DNA from: Chroococcidiopsis sp. CCMEE 29
Lineage (GTDB): Bacteria > Cyanobacteriota > Cyanobacteriia > Cyanobacteriales > Chroococcidiopsidaceae
Direction: 5' to 3'
NCBI RefSeq assembly: GCF_023558375.1
Contig: NZ_CP083762.1
Coordinates: 398,273-462,272, forward strand
Length of the DNA: 64,000 nt
In this document: positions 1 to 8,374 of the stretch, in pieces
Layout: the number at the start of each line of letters is the position of its first letter
Numbering within the stretch: position 1 is the first letter of the stretch
Notes under the pieces: generated by a model
Database searches by the model: none
Told to the model about the DNA's origin: nothing
The model's input: only the letters and a program-made list of their open reading frames with translations
Position numbers and translations under genes: made by a program

Positions 1-1049
1 AAGCCCAAAAGAAGAATTTTGATTATGCCAGCCTTGATGCTGCAATTTCTCGGTTTGTCCAGCAGCAGACTGGTGAAATTCGGGCATTAATGAAGCGGAC
101 TGCTCAAGACATCGTTGAGATTGGGCACAAACTTGTTGCGGTGAAGGAGAGACTAAGGCATGGGTACTTTTTAGACTGGCTGGAAGCTGAGTTTGGGTGG
201 AGCTATCCAACTGCGGCACGATTCATGCAGGTCGCTAATTCCTTTAGGGAAAATTATCAAATTGATAACTTTGCTCCCTCTGCCCTCTACGAACTAGCTG
301 CACCATCAACCCCTCAAGCCGCCCGGAATGAAGCGTTAGAGCGTGCTAAAGCAGGTGAAGCCATTACCTACACAGCAGCCAAAGCGATCAAGCAGAAGTA
401 TACTGCACCTCCAACAAAGCCTAAACCACAACCACAACCACAACCAGAGCCGATTTCACAACCACAACCAACTCCAACTCCAGTCCTACCCACACAGTTG
501 GGTGCAAAAAAGCTAGAAATTGTTGCCATTCGCTCTTCCGGGCAGGCTGCGATTCTTGCTGCAACCAACCAGAGCACAGTTACCCAAACAGCTCAAATAC
601 CTTCAGTCTCACAGTTATCTTCACCTGTCTTTACACCAGCTCCACCTGGGGGTTGGTGGCAGCTAGGTGGAAAGCATTTGCTGTACTGTGGTGACCCTAA
701 CTCGCCAGAATTTCTGGAGCGGGTTACAAAAGTTCATTTGTTGCTGGCTTTTCCCCCCAATCAGATTTGGCAGCCAACTATCCCAGCTGCGGTTGCCATT
801 AAGATAGTTGATTATTTACCTGTACTGCACGCTCCCGATCAGCTTGATGAAGCTCTAGAATCAGCTATTCTGCTCTACTCCAGTCTAAGAGTCATGGTAG
901 TTAGCTGCTTTATGCCCTCACCAGAAATTCTCTCAATCCTCAATCGGCTAGACCGCTGGGGAGTGGTGGCTGAACCAGATCCTAAGCGTTGTAACGCAGT
1001 TATTTCTGATTGGAAGAAAGCAGGTCTGAAGGCAGAACGGCTCAGTTAA
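1..1049 (+). CDS. DUF3102-family plasmid protein with degenerate DNA-methylase-like C-terminus (5' partial)
   Basis: The frame is open from base 3 to the window edge, so the ATG at 90 is probably internal and the true start lies upstream. The N-terminal part (through about residue 75 of the ATG-90 form) has the DUF3102 pattern: TAQDIVEIGHKL, then a KERLRHGYFLDWL segment and a helix-turn-helix-like stretch ending QVANSF. A Pro/Gln linker (QPQP repeats) follows. The C-terminal part begins GGWWQLGGKHLLYCGD, which resembles the opening of ParB-linked DNA methylases, but no DPPY/NPPF catalytic motif follows (AFPPNQIW is seen instead), so methylase activity is unlikely. Related proteins are common on cyanobacterial plasmids. 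A DNA-binding or regulatory role is inference. Confidence 0.7.
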   Translation, partial: AQKKNFDYASLDAAISRFVQQQTGEIRALMKRTAQDIVEIGHKLVAVKERLRHGYFLDWLEAEFGWSYPTAARFMQVANSFRENYQIDNFAPSALYELAAPSTPQAARNEALERAKAGEAITYTAAKAIKQKYTAPPTKPKPQPQPQPEPISQPQPTPTPVLPTQLGAKKLEIVAIRSSGQAAILAATNQSTVTQTAQIPSVSQLSSPVFTPAPPGGWWQLGGKHLLYCGDPNSPEFLERVTKVHLLLAFPPNQIWQPTIPAAVAIKIVDYLPVLHAPDQLDEALESAILLYSSLRVMVVSCFMPSPEILSILNRLDRWGVVAEPDPKRCNAVISDWKKAGLKAERLS

Positions 1050-1864
1050 GAAAACTTGCCCATAGACAGATTGGCTTAGATTGTACGCCTATGAGAGGTC
1101 GTGGCAATGAAAAACTACGCCTGTAATGACAATTTGGGCAAAATTACTTTGCTGGATTCAGCTTTACTAACCACCGAATCCCAGTATAATGTCTTCAAAC
1201 TGAATAGAAGCTTCGGCTTGGGGGGGAAGGTCTGTTAGCGCAGACTGGTTTCCACCACCGAAGGCTCCGACCCTAAACCTTTAGCGAGGAGGTCAGAACA
1301 TGATGCTTTGTCTAGTATTGTGCCGCTTTAGCGTGCATGTTGTCAAACAAAAACTAGATTTTTTTTTCTCAACACTTTTACCAAGAGTGGTGGGCTACCC
1401 CTTTTAAAAACACAGCAGCGATTCCAGATGGGCAGTGGTGCTGGTGTTCAGGGTTTGGCAAGATGTTAATAAAAGCGATCACGTCTTGTCTTGTGGCAGC
1501 GCTCGCAGTAAACTTTGGCAAAAAAATAATTTCTGCTAAGCATAAGCTTGTACACCAGCTTGGCAAAAGTTTTGAAGAAGATTACTTCCGGCTTTGCCCC
1601 CAACTCACCATTTACCCACTCAAAGTTAGTGGCCCAGCTCTTGCGAGGAAACGGTGGGGGCTATTAGTAGATAGCTGGAGGCTTCAGGCTGCTTAGTACA
1701 GAAGCCCTTTGCCAAATAAATTGAACAGTCCCTTCAAAATTAAAAGCCGGGACAGTACTAGCGATGACCACCCCGACCAAAACTTGATTACTGCCGATTG
1801 TAGCAGGTATTTACTCGCTTGTGATCGCTAGTGCTTGTTTCGGACCCTAAAAAGGAAATCCGAG
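1050..1864. other. Non-coding stretch with one structured RNA candidate
   Basis: No convincing gene was found in these 815 bases. A 77-codon frame at 1463-1696 exists but has no recognisable motif and no clear RBS. The only strong signal is the nested stem-loop at 1209-1266, listed separately. A T-rich run (about 1360-1370) follows it and could serve as a termination signal. Confidence 0.4.
1205..1270 (+). ncRNA. Candidate structured RNA (nested hairpin)
   Basis: An outer stem pairs 1209-1216 (AGCTTCGG) with 1258-1266 (CCGAAGGCT, one bulged G). An inner stem pairs GGTCTG (1229-1234) with CAGACT (1241-1246) around the loop TTAGCG, and extends through GGAA/TTTCC pairing after a GG bulge. Roughly 17 base pairs are nested within 58 nt. 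The strand cannot be decided from pairing alone; it is given as + because a T-run lies downstream on that strand. The RNA family is not recognised. Confidence 0.35.
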
Positions 1865-1987
1865 ATGATTCACGCACACAAAAACTTACATCCTGACCCA
1901 TCAGCGCATAATTTTTCGATTGACCGCGACCAAGCCACATCCCAGTTAGAGGTGTTGGGCGAAAGCTTTGGGGAGGTACTGCCATGA
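1865..1987 (+). CDS. Small 40-residue ORF translationally coupled to the next gene
   Basis: ATG at 1865 is preceded by AGGAAA (RBS-like) at a usable distance. The ORF encodes 40 residues beginning MIHAHKNLHPDPS and ends at a TGA that overlaps the ATG of the following gene (ATGA, 1984-1987). That overlap and the leader position suggest a coupling or leader peptide for the downstream putative replication gene. There is no recognisable domain. It may instead be a chance frame; the RBS and the ATGA junction are the support. Confidence 0.45.
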   Translation: MIHAHKNLHPDPSAHNFSIDRDQATSQLEVLGESFGEVLP

Positions 1988-3300
1988 CTCCCACCCCAGT
2001 TTTAGATGAGCGGGAGCTAGGCTTATTCGTCAAGAGTGAGATTGACGACTACGGACTCGACCCCTACGAGTTTCGCATCTACGCCCGAATTGTGCGCCGT
2101 GCTGGACGTGGGGATGCCTGGGAAAGCATTCCGAATATGGCGAAAGCTTGCATGATGAGCGAGAGTCGCGTGCGTTTAGCCCTACAGCTACTAGAAGCAG
2201 CTGGACTAATAGAAAGTCACGAGCGCTGCGGGTACAGCACTGTGCGGCGACTAACACCAAAAGCAAAATGGGTAGACGCCGAAAGGCTGGAAGCAATTCG
2301 CGCTGCTTTAACCCGTACCAAATCTGCTACCCCTAGCAAAAGTGACCGGGGTAGTCAAACGCATACCCCTAGCAAAAGTGATACGGGGGTGGTGTCAGTT
2401 CTGCAACCACCACCCCTAGCAAAAGTGACAGACGAAGGTATTCCCATAGAAGGTATTCCAGTAATGGTTCTCCCCCCAAGCGTTCAGGCAGAAAAGATGG
2501 GGGGAAAGAAAGAAAATTTAGTCCAAGCTACTAATCCAGTTCGTCTTGTCACCTCTGAGCAAAACCAAGCTGAGTTAGTTGCTGACGAACAAGCAGATTT
2601 AAACCATGCTAAATCTGCTGTAGCAGTAGCTAATTGCTTAAATCACTTGTCTGAGCAAGTCGCTTGCTTAATCCAACATACCTTCACTCAGATAATTACC
2701 TCACTTAATTCAGAGCCCAGCTGTCTTCCAGTCACTTTGGTTGCGTCTCCAGCGTCTAACTCCCCATTACCCAGCAAGCGAACAAAAGGCGCTAAAGCTA
2801 AAACTGCTCCAAGTAAGGGAAATAAAGCTAACTCCTCGTCAACAGAGCAATCGCTCTTGCAGCCAGTGTTGGAATCACCCCAACGTACCCAATTGCTGCA
2901 ACAACTATCAGCATTACTTCAAGAACCGCTGGAGAATCTGCGACTAAACAACAACCTCGTTTCAGCCCTCGACCGTCATCCAGACCGGATACAAGATGCG
3001 CTTGAGTATTTCAAACAAGCCAACGCTACTTGGAAAAACAAACCAGGCATTGGGTTGTTTATTTCTGCCGTCAATAAAGGCATGAAACCATCCCCGACAA
3101 AACCAGGTGGGGGATGGAAGGAGTGGGCAGATGAAGCTATCCGCCGTCGCTTGATGTCCTACTCACAGTCTGGGAATGGGGATATCACGATCCACTTTGC
3201 GAATGGAGTGCAGCGATTGTGGAGCGAAGTACGCTCACTGTCGTGGTCTGAGATTGAGAAATTAGCTTCTGGCGATCGCCTTGAGCAGTATGCAGCTTGA
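1984..3300 (+). CDS. Winged-helix protein, possible plasmid replication initiator
   Basis: The protein has 438 residues. Residues about 15-105 form a helix-turn-helix/winged-helix domain (YEFRIYARIVRRAG, then IPNMAKACMMSESRVRLAL, then a wing ending RRLTPK) of the type used by DnaD/RepA-like initiators and some regulators. A low-complexity linker (about 110-290) is Ser/Lys/Thr rich and contains the DNA repeats described separately. A C-terminal helical domain (about 300-438) has KNKPGIGLFISAVNKGM, seen in related cyanobacterial plasmid proteins. ATG 1984 overlaps the 40-codon leader. Iteron-like repeats within the gene favour a replication role. This is inference: the protein could also be a transcription regulator. 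Confidence 0.55.
   Translation: MTPTPVLDERELGLFVKSEIDDYGLDPYEFRIYARIVRRAGRGDAWESIPNMAKACMMSESRVRLALQLLEAAGLIESHERCGYSTVRRLTPKAKWVDAERLEAIRAALTRTKSATPSKSDRGSQTHTPSKSDTGVVSVLQPPPLAKVTDEGIPIEGIPVMVLPPSVQAEKMGGKKENLVQATNPVRLVTSEQNQAELVADEQADLNHAKSAVAVANCLNHLSEQVACLIQHTFTQIITSLNSEPSCLPVTLVASPASNSPLPSKRTKGAKAKTAPSKGNKANSSSTEQSLLQPVLESPQRTQLLQQLSALLQEPLENLRLNNNLVSALDRHPDRIQDALEYFKQANATWKNKPGIGLFISAVNKGMKPSPTKPGGGWKEWADEAIRRRLMSYSQSGNGDITIHFANGVQRLWSEVRSLSWSEIEKLASGDRLEQYAA
2329..2429 (+). repeat. Three iteron-like direct repeats inside the putative rep gene
   Basis: ACCCCTAGCAAAAGTGA(C/T) occurs at 2329-2346, 2365-2382 and 2412-2429. Start-to-start spacings are 36 and 47 bp. The first two copies are read as TPSKSD; the third lies in a different frame (PLAKVTD). 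Conservation of DNA, not protein, across frames points to a DNA-level role such as an initiator binding site. Confidence 0.55.
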
Positions 3301-3336
3301 AGATTTGGCTGGAAATGAATACAAACTTGTGCCATT

Positions 3337-4431
3337 ATGCCAAAAACTAAATCACGCTACAACACCACATCAGGCAGTTACGAAACTCGTCTAGCTGCTG
3401 CACAAAGTTTCAATAAAGGCGATCGCATTCGACACAAAATTACTGGCAAACAGGGATTGGTCCAAGAAATCAACTTGGGCTTTGCCCTACCGGAAGTGTG
3501 GGTACAGTTTGAGAGCGATAACGAAATTTTGGTTCCTGCGTCTTGCAATCCCCTACAACTTGAATTGATGAACAGCGAATTCAACCAGGAGAAAATTCCA
3601 TCAGTGCCTGAATTGGAGGAGGCTGAAGCTATTCCACTAGCTGCGGTTGAGGTTTTGGAGGAGTTAACACAGCAGGAAGCAGACGATCGGCATCGACTAG
3701 AGGTAAAAGTGGAAAGGGCATTCTATGAGGCAGCGCTTGCACTGCGAGAATTGCACGACCGCAAACTTTACCGCTCAACCCATAGCCGATTTGACCATTA
3801 CTGCCGCGAGCGCTTTGGTTTTTCTCAGCAGAACGCAGACCTTTTAATTCGGGCAGCTAGGGTGATTGACAATCTTAAAGTTACAACCATTGGTTGTAAC
3901 TTTTTACCAACTAGTGAACGTCAAGTTAGACCCCTAACAAAGCTAGGACCAGACGAGCAACGTGAAGTCTGGCAGCAAGCTGTAGAACAGGCGGGCAACA
4001 AGGTTCCATCCGGACGCATTGTCAAAAGTCTTGTTGTAGAGCGGCTAAAGGAAAAGCCCTTGTTTCCTGCCGCCGATTTTTGCCGAATTGGAGATGTGTT
4101 TATTTTAACTAGGTTAGAGGGGAATGAAAGTAGATACAATCGCTGTCCTTGTACGGCAGTGGAGCTAAAAAACTTTACTGTAGAGGTTGACGTTTATGAT
4201 GCCACACTACTTGTGAAACCAGAAAACCTCAAACCAATTGATTCTCCTGATGCCCGTCGTCAACTACCCCAAACCCTAAAGCGGATTAAGCGACTGCGAA
4301 ATGTTGGCTTACTAGATCGAGGGGCTTACAATGTCCTAGAAGATTTGGGACAACAGATTTATTTAACAGACTTGGAAGAGAAATTACTCACCTTCTTGGA
4401 AAAAGAATATGGAATTGAATCAAGACCATAA
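3337..4431 (+). CDS. Conserved cyanobacterial plasmid protein of unknown function
   Basis: The protein has 364 residues. Residues about 25-70 form an SH3/KOW-like beta segment (GDRIRHKITGKQGLVQEI). The central block, about 115-220, is helical and strongly patterned (VERAFYEAALALRELHDRKL, then HYCRERFGFSQQNADLLIRA, then TSERQVRPLTKL), the hallmark of a family repeatedly found on cyanobacterial plasmids. It resembles DUF3102/ParB-type DNA-binding helices, but I see no catalytic motif. A second SH3-like segment (about 245-300) and a helical tail follow. It lies 36 bp after the winged-helix gene and overlaps the next ORF by 23 bp, suggesting one operon. DNA binding or copy control is inference. 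Confidence 0.65.
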   Translation: MPKTKSRYNTTSGSYETRLAAAQSFNKGDRIRHKITGKQGLVQEINLGFALPEVWVQFESDNEILVPASCNPLQLELMNSEFNQEKIPSVPELEEAEAIPLAAVEVLEELTQQEADDRHRLEVKVERAFYEAALALRELHDRKLYRSTHSRFDHYCRERFGFSQQNADLLIRAARVIDNLKVTTIGCNFLPTSERQVRPLTKLGPDEQREVWQQAVEQAGNKVPSGRIVKSLVVERLKEKPLFPAADFCRIGDVFILTRLEGNESRYNRCPCTAVELKNFTVEVDVYDATLLVKPENLKPIDSPDARRQLPQTLKRIKRLRNVGLLDRGAYNVLEDLGQQIYLTDLEEKLLTFLEKEYGIESRP

Positions 4432-4618
4432 CACCCAATCCCTGCCCCAAGTTATCTATCGCGCTGTCGGATGGGTGGCTGGAACTTATCAACCTAGTGA
4501 GGAAGATGTTCACCAAGGCATTTTCGTTACCGAAGACGGCTTGAGTGTCCCGGCTCAAATGATGTGGCAACTACGCGGTCGCTTAAAGGTTGTGTTGCAA
4601 AAACTGGTGGAGGTCTGA
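4409..4618 (+). pseudogene. Conserved small plasmid gene, 3' end replaced by an IS6 end
   Basis: The ORF starts MELNQDHNTQSLPQVIYRAV and overlaps the preceding gene by 23 bp, typical of operonic coupling. About 60 native residues are present, up to QLRGRLK. From 4588 the frame runs into the IS6 terminal repeat and ends with an IS-derived tail (VVLQKLVEV). No domain is recognised. Sequence just after the IS (5434-5600) may be the displaced remainder, but its frame does not join convincingly. Confidence 0.55.
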
Positions 4619-5433
4619 TAGAAGTAGTATTTGTACTTATTGCTCTGGGCCACCGACACCCGCTCCATGAACTCCAAGCTCCCATTCAAATGGCGTCACT
4701 TTCTGCCGGAAATCATCCTCTGGGGTGTGCGCTGGTACTGCCTCTATCCCATCAGCTACCGCAATGCGCGAGGAGATGATGTGCGATCGGGGGGTGGAAG
4801 TCGCTCACAGTACGCTTGATCGTTGAGTCCAGAGATATGCCCCCCAATTGGACAAGCGGTGTTGTCGGCACTTGAAGCCCACCAACGATTCCTGACGCGT
4901 AGATGAAACCTATATCAAGGTGAAAGGAGAAGACAGCTATCTGTATCAGCCAGTAGATTCAGATGGCAACACTCTAGACTTTTTACTCACTGCGTGCACG
5001 GGATGCTACTGCAGCGAAACGGTTCTTCCGCAAAACCTTGCAAGCTCCTCATACTCAAGAGTCGCGATTGATTAACGTCGATAAAAATGCCGCTTATCCT
5101 AAAGCAATACATCAGATGAAAGCCGAGGAAGAGTTACCAGTGAGCGTGGAATTACGCCAAAACAAATACCTCAATAATCATGTCGAGCAAGACCATCGAT
5201 TTATCAAGCGATTGACTCTTCTAGGGATGGGATTTCACTCGTTCAACACAGCTCGACGAACATTAAGCGGATTTGAGGTGATGAACATGCTGCATAAAGG
5301 ACAAGTCGTGGGAGTCAAAAAAGGAGATGTTAAAGCTCGCACAGAATTCGTGTCTCAAATTTTCGCAGTAGCTGCTTAAGACGAGCTAATTGATACAACT
5401 CGTTTGTCCTTAATCAGTTTTTGCAACACAACC
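4588..5433 (+). mobile_element. IS6-family insertion sequence, degenerate (copy 1)
   Basis: The terminal inverted repeats match exactly over 19 bp: GGTTGTGTTGCAAAAACTG at 4588-4606 and its complement at 5415-5433. The length of 846 bp is normal for IS6/IS26-type elements. The flanking octamers (CGCTTAAA and AACGATTT) do not match, so no target duplication is visible. The element either recombined or deleted a flank after insertion. It is closely related to the copy at 43133-43968. Confidence 0.85.
4667..5379 (+). pseudogene. IS6-family transposase, frameshifted
   Basis: The start is at ATG 4667 (MNSKLPFKWRHFLPEIILWG). The first catalytic region is disrupted by several frameshifts around 4760-4990. 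An intact DDE-type C-terminal half resumes at about 5038 (RLINVDKNAAYPKA, with VEQDHRFIKRL and GFHSFNTARRTLSG following). Compared with the copy at 43203-43914 the differences are small indels, so this copy cannot make a full transposase. Confidence 0.85.
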
Positions 5434-5600
5434 AACGATTTTGCCAAGCCTTTGATGAAGTGCGCAACTATTTCCGGCCTCGCCGCCGGATGAGAGAATT
5501 CGTGTCTCTATCTAAGCGACGTCAGTTGTTTGTGAACCGGGTGCAACAGCTGCAATCTATCTTCATTCAAGTATTCCCAAACTGTACCTACTGTTCTTAA
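5434..5600 (+). pseudogene. Short coding remnant after the IS6 copy
   Basis: An open segment encodes about 50 residues (FDEVRNYFRPRRRMREFVSL onward) and ends TAA at 5598-5600. The basic, helical composition looks protein-coding, but it has no start and begins at the IS edge. It could be the tail of the interrupted gene at 4409 or of another transposase. Identity not determined. Confidence 0.3.
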
Positions 5601-5613
5601 GCAGTAGAAAATT

Positions 5614-6102
5614 TTACACTCCTGCCTTTTCTAGTTGGGTAATTAGCTGGCGCAGCTTACCTGCCTTCTTCCGACTCGCGTAGCGGTTAAGAGCGTTTTT
5701 CAAGATTTTTTCACGCCAGCTTGCGTCTGCTTCCGCCTCTTCAAAAGCTGCCTCAAGGAAAGTTTCAATCGTACATCCATTTTCCTTGCAAAACCTTGTC
5801 AATCTAGAGTCGAGTTCTTTTTCCAAGCGAATAGCAGAGTGACGGATAATCTCAGGGTATTTTTCCAGCTGTGCGCGTAAAGCTTCAATCTGTCCCTTAC
5901 TTGGAATAGGAGAGGAGTGCTGTTCTATGCTTGAAGCAGCAGAGTCAATAATTTGCCCATCTGTTGCGATTACTAGCGAGTCACTACCTTCAACATTATT
6001 TTCCTCCTCTATAGGTGGATTCTGCTTGAGCAGAAAATCTTCCCTAGCTGGGACAGTAGCGCGATTCCGCTTGGCTTTGATTTTGCTCAGGACATCAGAC
6101 AC
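5614..6102 (-). CDS. ParA partner protein (ParB-like role), function inferred from position
   Basis: A GTG at 6102 is preceded by GGAGG six bases upstream and sits just past the parA stop (6104), so I prefer it over the more upstream ATG at 6147 inside parA. The product has 162 residues and a basic N-terminus (VLSKIKAKRNRA). A polar middle is followed by a helical C-terminal region (about 75-160) with LEKELDSRLTRFCKENG and IETFLEAAFEEAEAD, resembling small ribbon-helix-helix or adaptor proteins. No HTH of classical ParB is visible. Its position directly after a plasmid ParA suggests the centromere-binding partner. This is inference. Confidence 0.6.
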   Translation of the reverse strand: MSDVLSKIKAKRNRATVPAREDFLLKQNPPIEEENNVEGSDSLVIATDGQIIDSAASSIEQHSSPIPSKGQIEALRAQLEKYPEIIRHSAIRLEKELDSRLTRFCKENGCTIETFLEAAFEEAEADASWREKILKNALNRYASRKKAGKLRQLITQLEKAGV

Positions 6103-6103
6103 G

Positions 6104-6880
6104 TTACGCCTCCAAGTGGTGAACAATCTTCTGCGACAATACTTCAAACGGATACTCCAGGTCTGGATAGCCTAGCTCCCTGACGCTAATCCGCTTATTC
6201 AATGCTTGCTTGTAGCGTTCCGATTCCCGAATAGATGGCAGCACTAGCTCTTTTCCAACTTCTTCGATCATCCCTTCGACAATCATGCGGCTTTCAGTTG
6301 ACTGGTTCATGCCAATCCAGCGATCGCGGAAGGGCAGTACTCCTAGCAGTTCGGCATTAGTCGCTTTTACCTCCTTGAGGTTGGTTAACAAGTCAAGCGT
6401 CCTCACCAGAGAACCGAAGCCCTTAACAGTTGTTTCGCATGGGATAAGCAGTAGGTCTGCGGCGCCAATTGTAGTCAGCGCAATTTGCGTTCGCTGTGGT
6501 GGTGAATCGATGAGGCAAATTTGAAAGTCAGTTGCTATTGGCTCTAGTCGGTGCTTGAGCAACGTTGCCCCAACTCCACTGGCACTGAGGTAATCCTGCA
6601 CCCCATTTAAAGCATCATCAGCAGGGATCAAAAATAGGTTTTCATGTGCGTCAAGGCTATAGATTGTGTCCTCGATTGGCACAGCTTTTTTGATTAGCTC
6701 TAAAAGAGTTGGGCTACTTGGCTCCACTTCGTGACCCAAGTAGACAGTAAGGCTGGCTTGCGGATCGGCATCTAACAATAAAACTGTATATCCTTGAAGA
6801 GCCAGCATTCGCCCTAGAAATAGTGTTGCCGTTGTCTTCCCTTGTCCACCAGACAAGGAAGAGACAGTAATAGTCAACAT
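6104..6880 (-). CDS. parA: ParA-family plasmid partition ATPase
   Basis: The protein has 258 residues. The P-loop SLSGGQGKTTAT is at residues 7-18; the signature lysine of the deviant Walker motif (KGG) is replaced by Ser here. The second motif is LLLDADPQASLTVYLG (about 34-49), and the switch/Walker B region is CLIDSPPQRT (about 140). Length matches small plasmid ParA (type Ib-like, no N-terminal HTH). ParA dimers move plasmid copies by ATP-dependent binding to nucleoid DNA with a centromere-binding partner, probably the overlapping downstream gene. The upstream region carries many GCTAAA motifs, a likely operator/centromere. Confidence 0.9.
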   Translation of the reverse strand: MLTITVSSLSGGQGKTTATLFLGRMLALQGYTVLLLDADPQASLTVYLGHEVEPSSPTLLELIKKAVPIEDTIYSLDAHENLFLIPADDALNGVQDYLSASGVGATLLKHRLEPIATDFQICLIDSPPQRTQIALTTIGAADLLLIPCETTVKGFGSLVRTLDLLTNLKEVKATNAELLGVLPFRDRWIGMNQSTESRMIVEGMIEEVGKELVLPSIRESERYKQALNKRISVRELGYPDLEYPFEVLSQKIVHHLEA

Positions 6881-6894
6881 AATAGTTTGTAGTT

Positions 6895-7100
6895 TTTAGC
6901 TAATTGCTAGTTTAGTTATAACAGCTTTACATCAATAGTCAAATTTATAAATTGCTAAATTTAGCAATTGCTAAATTATATAAAGTAATTAATTAGCTTT
7001 AGCAAGAGCCATCCTGGTTCTCGTCGTGTTGCTCTTCAGAAGCTTACTCGCTGAGAATAAATATGTTTTAGCTAAAAGGCTAAATTTAGCTATAGCTAAA
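6895..7100. repeat. Cluster of TTTAGC/GCTAAA motifs, candidate parS/operator
   Basis: The perfect 12-bp palindrome GCTAAATTTAGC occurs at 6954-6965 and 7079-7090. Further half-sites GCTAAA or TTTAGC occur at 6895, 6970, 6998, about 7068-7076 and 7095. All lie directly upstream of the divergent parA promoter. Repeated palindromes at this position are typical of plasmid centromeres and ParA-operon operators. Confidence 0.5.
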
Positions 7101-7897
7101 AAGTTGATTTTAGTAAAAGCGCAAGCCCAGCTTAATGCGGGGAGGAGGGCTCTCTCGCTTGGCTTGGAATATCGAAACAGGTGAAAAGGGTTGGCTCGTA
7201 CTAGATTAGCAAAATCAATACTTGATTGCGCCTAGAGTATGTTTCTCTCGATTCTGCAAGCAGTGGCAGGCAAATGCAGTAAGTAAAAGGAAGCTAGGTT
7301 GCCAGTTGGCAATGAGCTTTGCTGCTTGGAAGAATAGTAGTTTCCCTGCAAAAAACTATTCTTCAACTCTTGTTTCCCAACGCTGGCTGCGAGGGCAAAT
7401 CCTGAGATTACGTACAAACACGTATCTTTATTAATTCTTTAAAGAATTTATTCTCAATCACGTTGACACTTGATTATTATCTCGGTTAGCTTAGTTGACG
7501 AAATGATACAACCAACACCGAAAGATTACTTGTATGAAGTAACTAGATTTGTTAAACAAAATATATTTTACTCTATAGTTGCTGTTAACTTTAGATTTTT
7601 CTAAGACTATTTCAACCCCGATCTAGCTTTTAAAAGTGGAGCGAGAATCCTAACAGCGAGATGTAATGATTGATTCATTAAATCAGTTGTCCAAGAAATT
7701 TTGTCTTAGTAATACTAAGTAACGCTACAAGCAAGCGCGAAGTTTCATACTTTCAGAAATTGCTGCTCTAGATAGAGGTGTAGTTGCATAACTATAGCGC
7801 CAAACCTGATGGTAATAAATGAAAGAGATAGCTAATCATTTCCTCACTCTCAAGCAAGTTCTCGTTTTGTAACAATTACTAAATTTTAATCGCTTCT
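7101..7897. other. Intergenic region between parA and the T4SS operon
   Basis: About 800 bases with no supportable gene. Small frames near 7222-7434 lack RBS and motifs. The stretch is AT-rich towards 7897 and should contain the promoter for the transfer operon, but no clear -35/-10 pair stands out. Confidence 0.35.
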
Positions 7898-8365
7898 ATG
7901 AATAGAGCAATTGTTCGGATGCAGCGACCCGCAAAGCGTCGCTTTCAACGTCCGTTTGCAGATTTGGCACGCTCCTTTTTCAAATACAAAGGGAGAAAGC
8001 AGAAGCAGCAACTGATATTTACGACGGTTTGGGCAACCGCAGTCACTATCTATCTGACTCAAGAACATTCTCTGGCAGCATGTGTTGGTTTTCTCTGTAG
8101 TGCCAAAGAAAAAGTTCTGCAAGCTCCAGGATTTAAAGACGCTAAAGACCCAATTGAGCTGTTGTTCATTTCAATCAATATCTTAATTGTTACTGCCTTG
8201 GGCTACAGCGCATTTCGGGCAATTTCAGCTTACCGAGAAGGGGAAGATTGGAAAACTATTGCTAATAGTTTGGTAATTGCTGTAGTTGCTCTGCTGTGTT
8301 TCAACTTCTTGGCAGATTACGTGTTTGGAGTTACTGGCGGTACCACTACCGCAATGACTAATTAA
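7898..8365 (+). CDS. VirB2-like (TrbC-type) pilin candidate
   Basis: The protein has 155 residues. A strongly basic N-terminus (about 1-38) is followed by a hydrophobic segment (about 39-60) ending LAAC, which could be a signal peptide. Two further membrane segments lie at about 87-108 and 122-144. A long leader plus two membrane helices is the layout of conjugative pilin precursors. It sits 10 bp upstream of the VirB3-VirB4 gene, the standard B2-B3-B4 order. The pilin call rests on topology and position. Alternatives are other small inner-membrane T4SS proteins. Confidence 0.5.
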   Translation: MNRAIVRMQRPAKRRFQRPFADLARSFFKYKGRKQKQQLIFTTVWATAVTIYLTQEHSLAACVGFLCSAKEKVLQAPGFKDAKDPIELLFISINILIVTALGYSAFRAISAYREGEDWKTIANSLVIAVVALLCFNFLADYVFGVTGGTTTAMTN

Positions 8366-8374
8366 TAACGAAAA

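Noticed and set aside
430-480. Repetitive CCACAACCACAACC stretch
   Set aside because: It simply encodes the Pro/Gln linker of the DUF3102 protein; not a regulatory repeat.
1463-1696. 77-codon plus-strand frame in the first intergenic region
   Set aside because: No RBS, no recognisable motif, and a minus-strand frame of similar length overlaps it; treated as non-coding.
4588-5433. Target duplication of IS6 copy 1
   Set aside because: Flanking octamers do not match; no duplication claimed.
6285-6524. Plus-strand frame antisense to parA
   Set aside because: Shadow of the parA coding strand.
7222-7434. Small overlapping frames upstream of the T4SS operon
   Set aside because: Composition and lack of RBS suggest chance frames.
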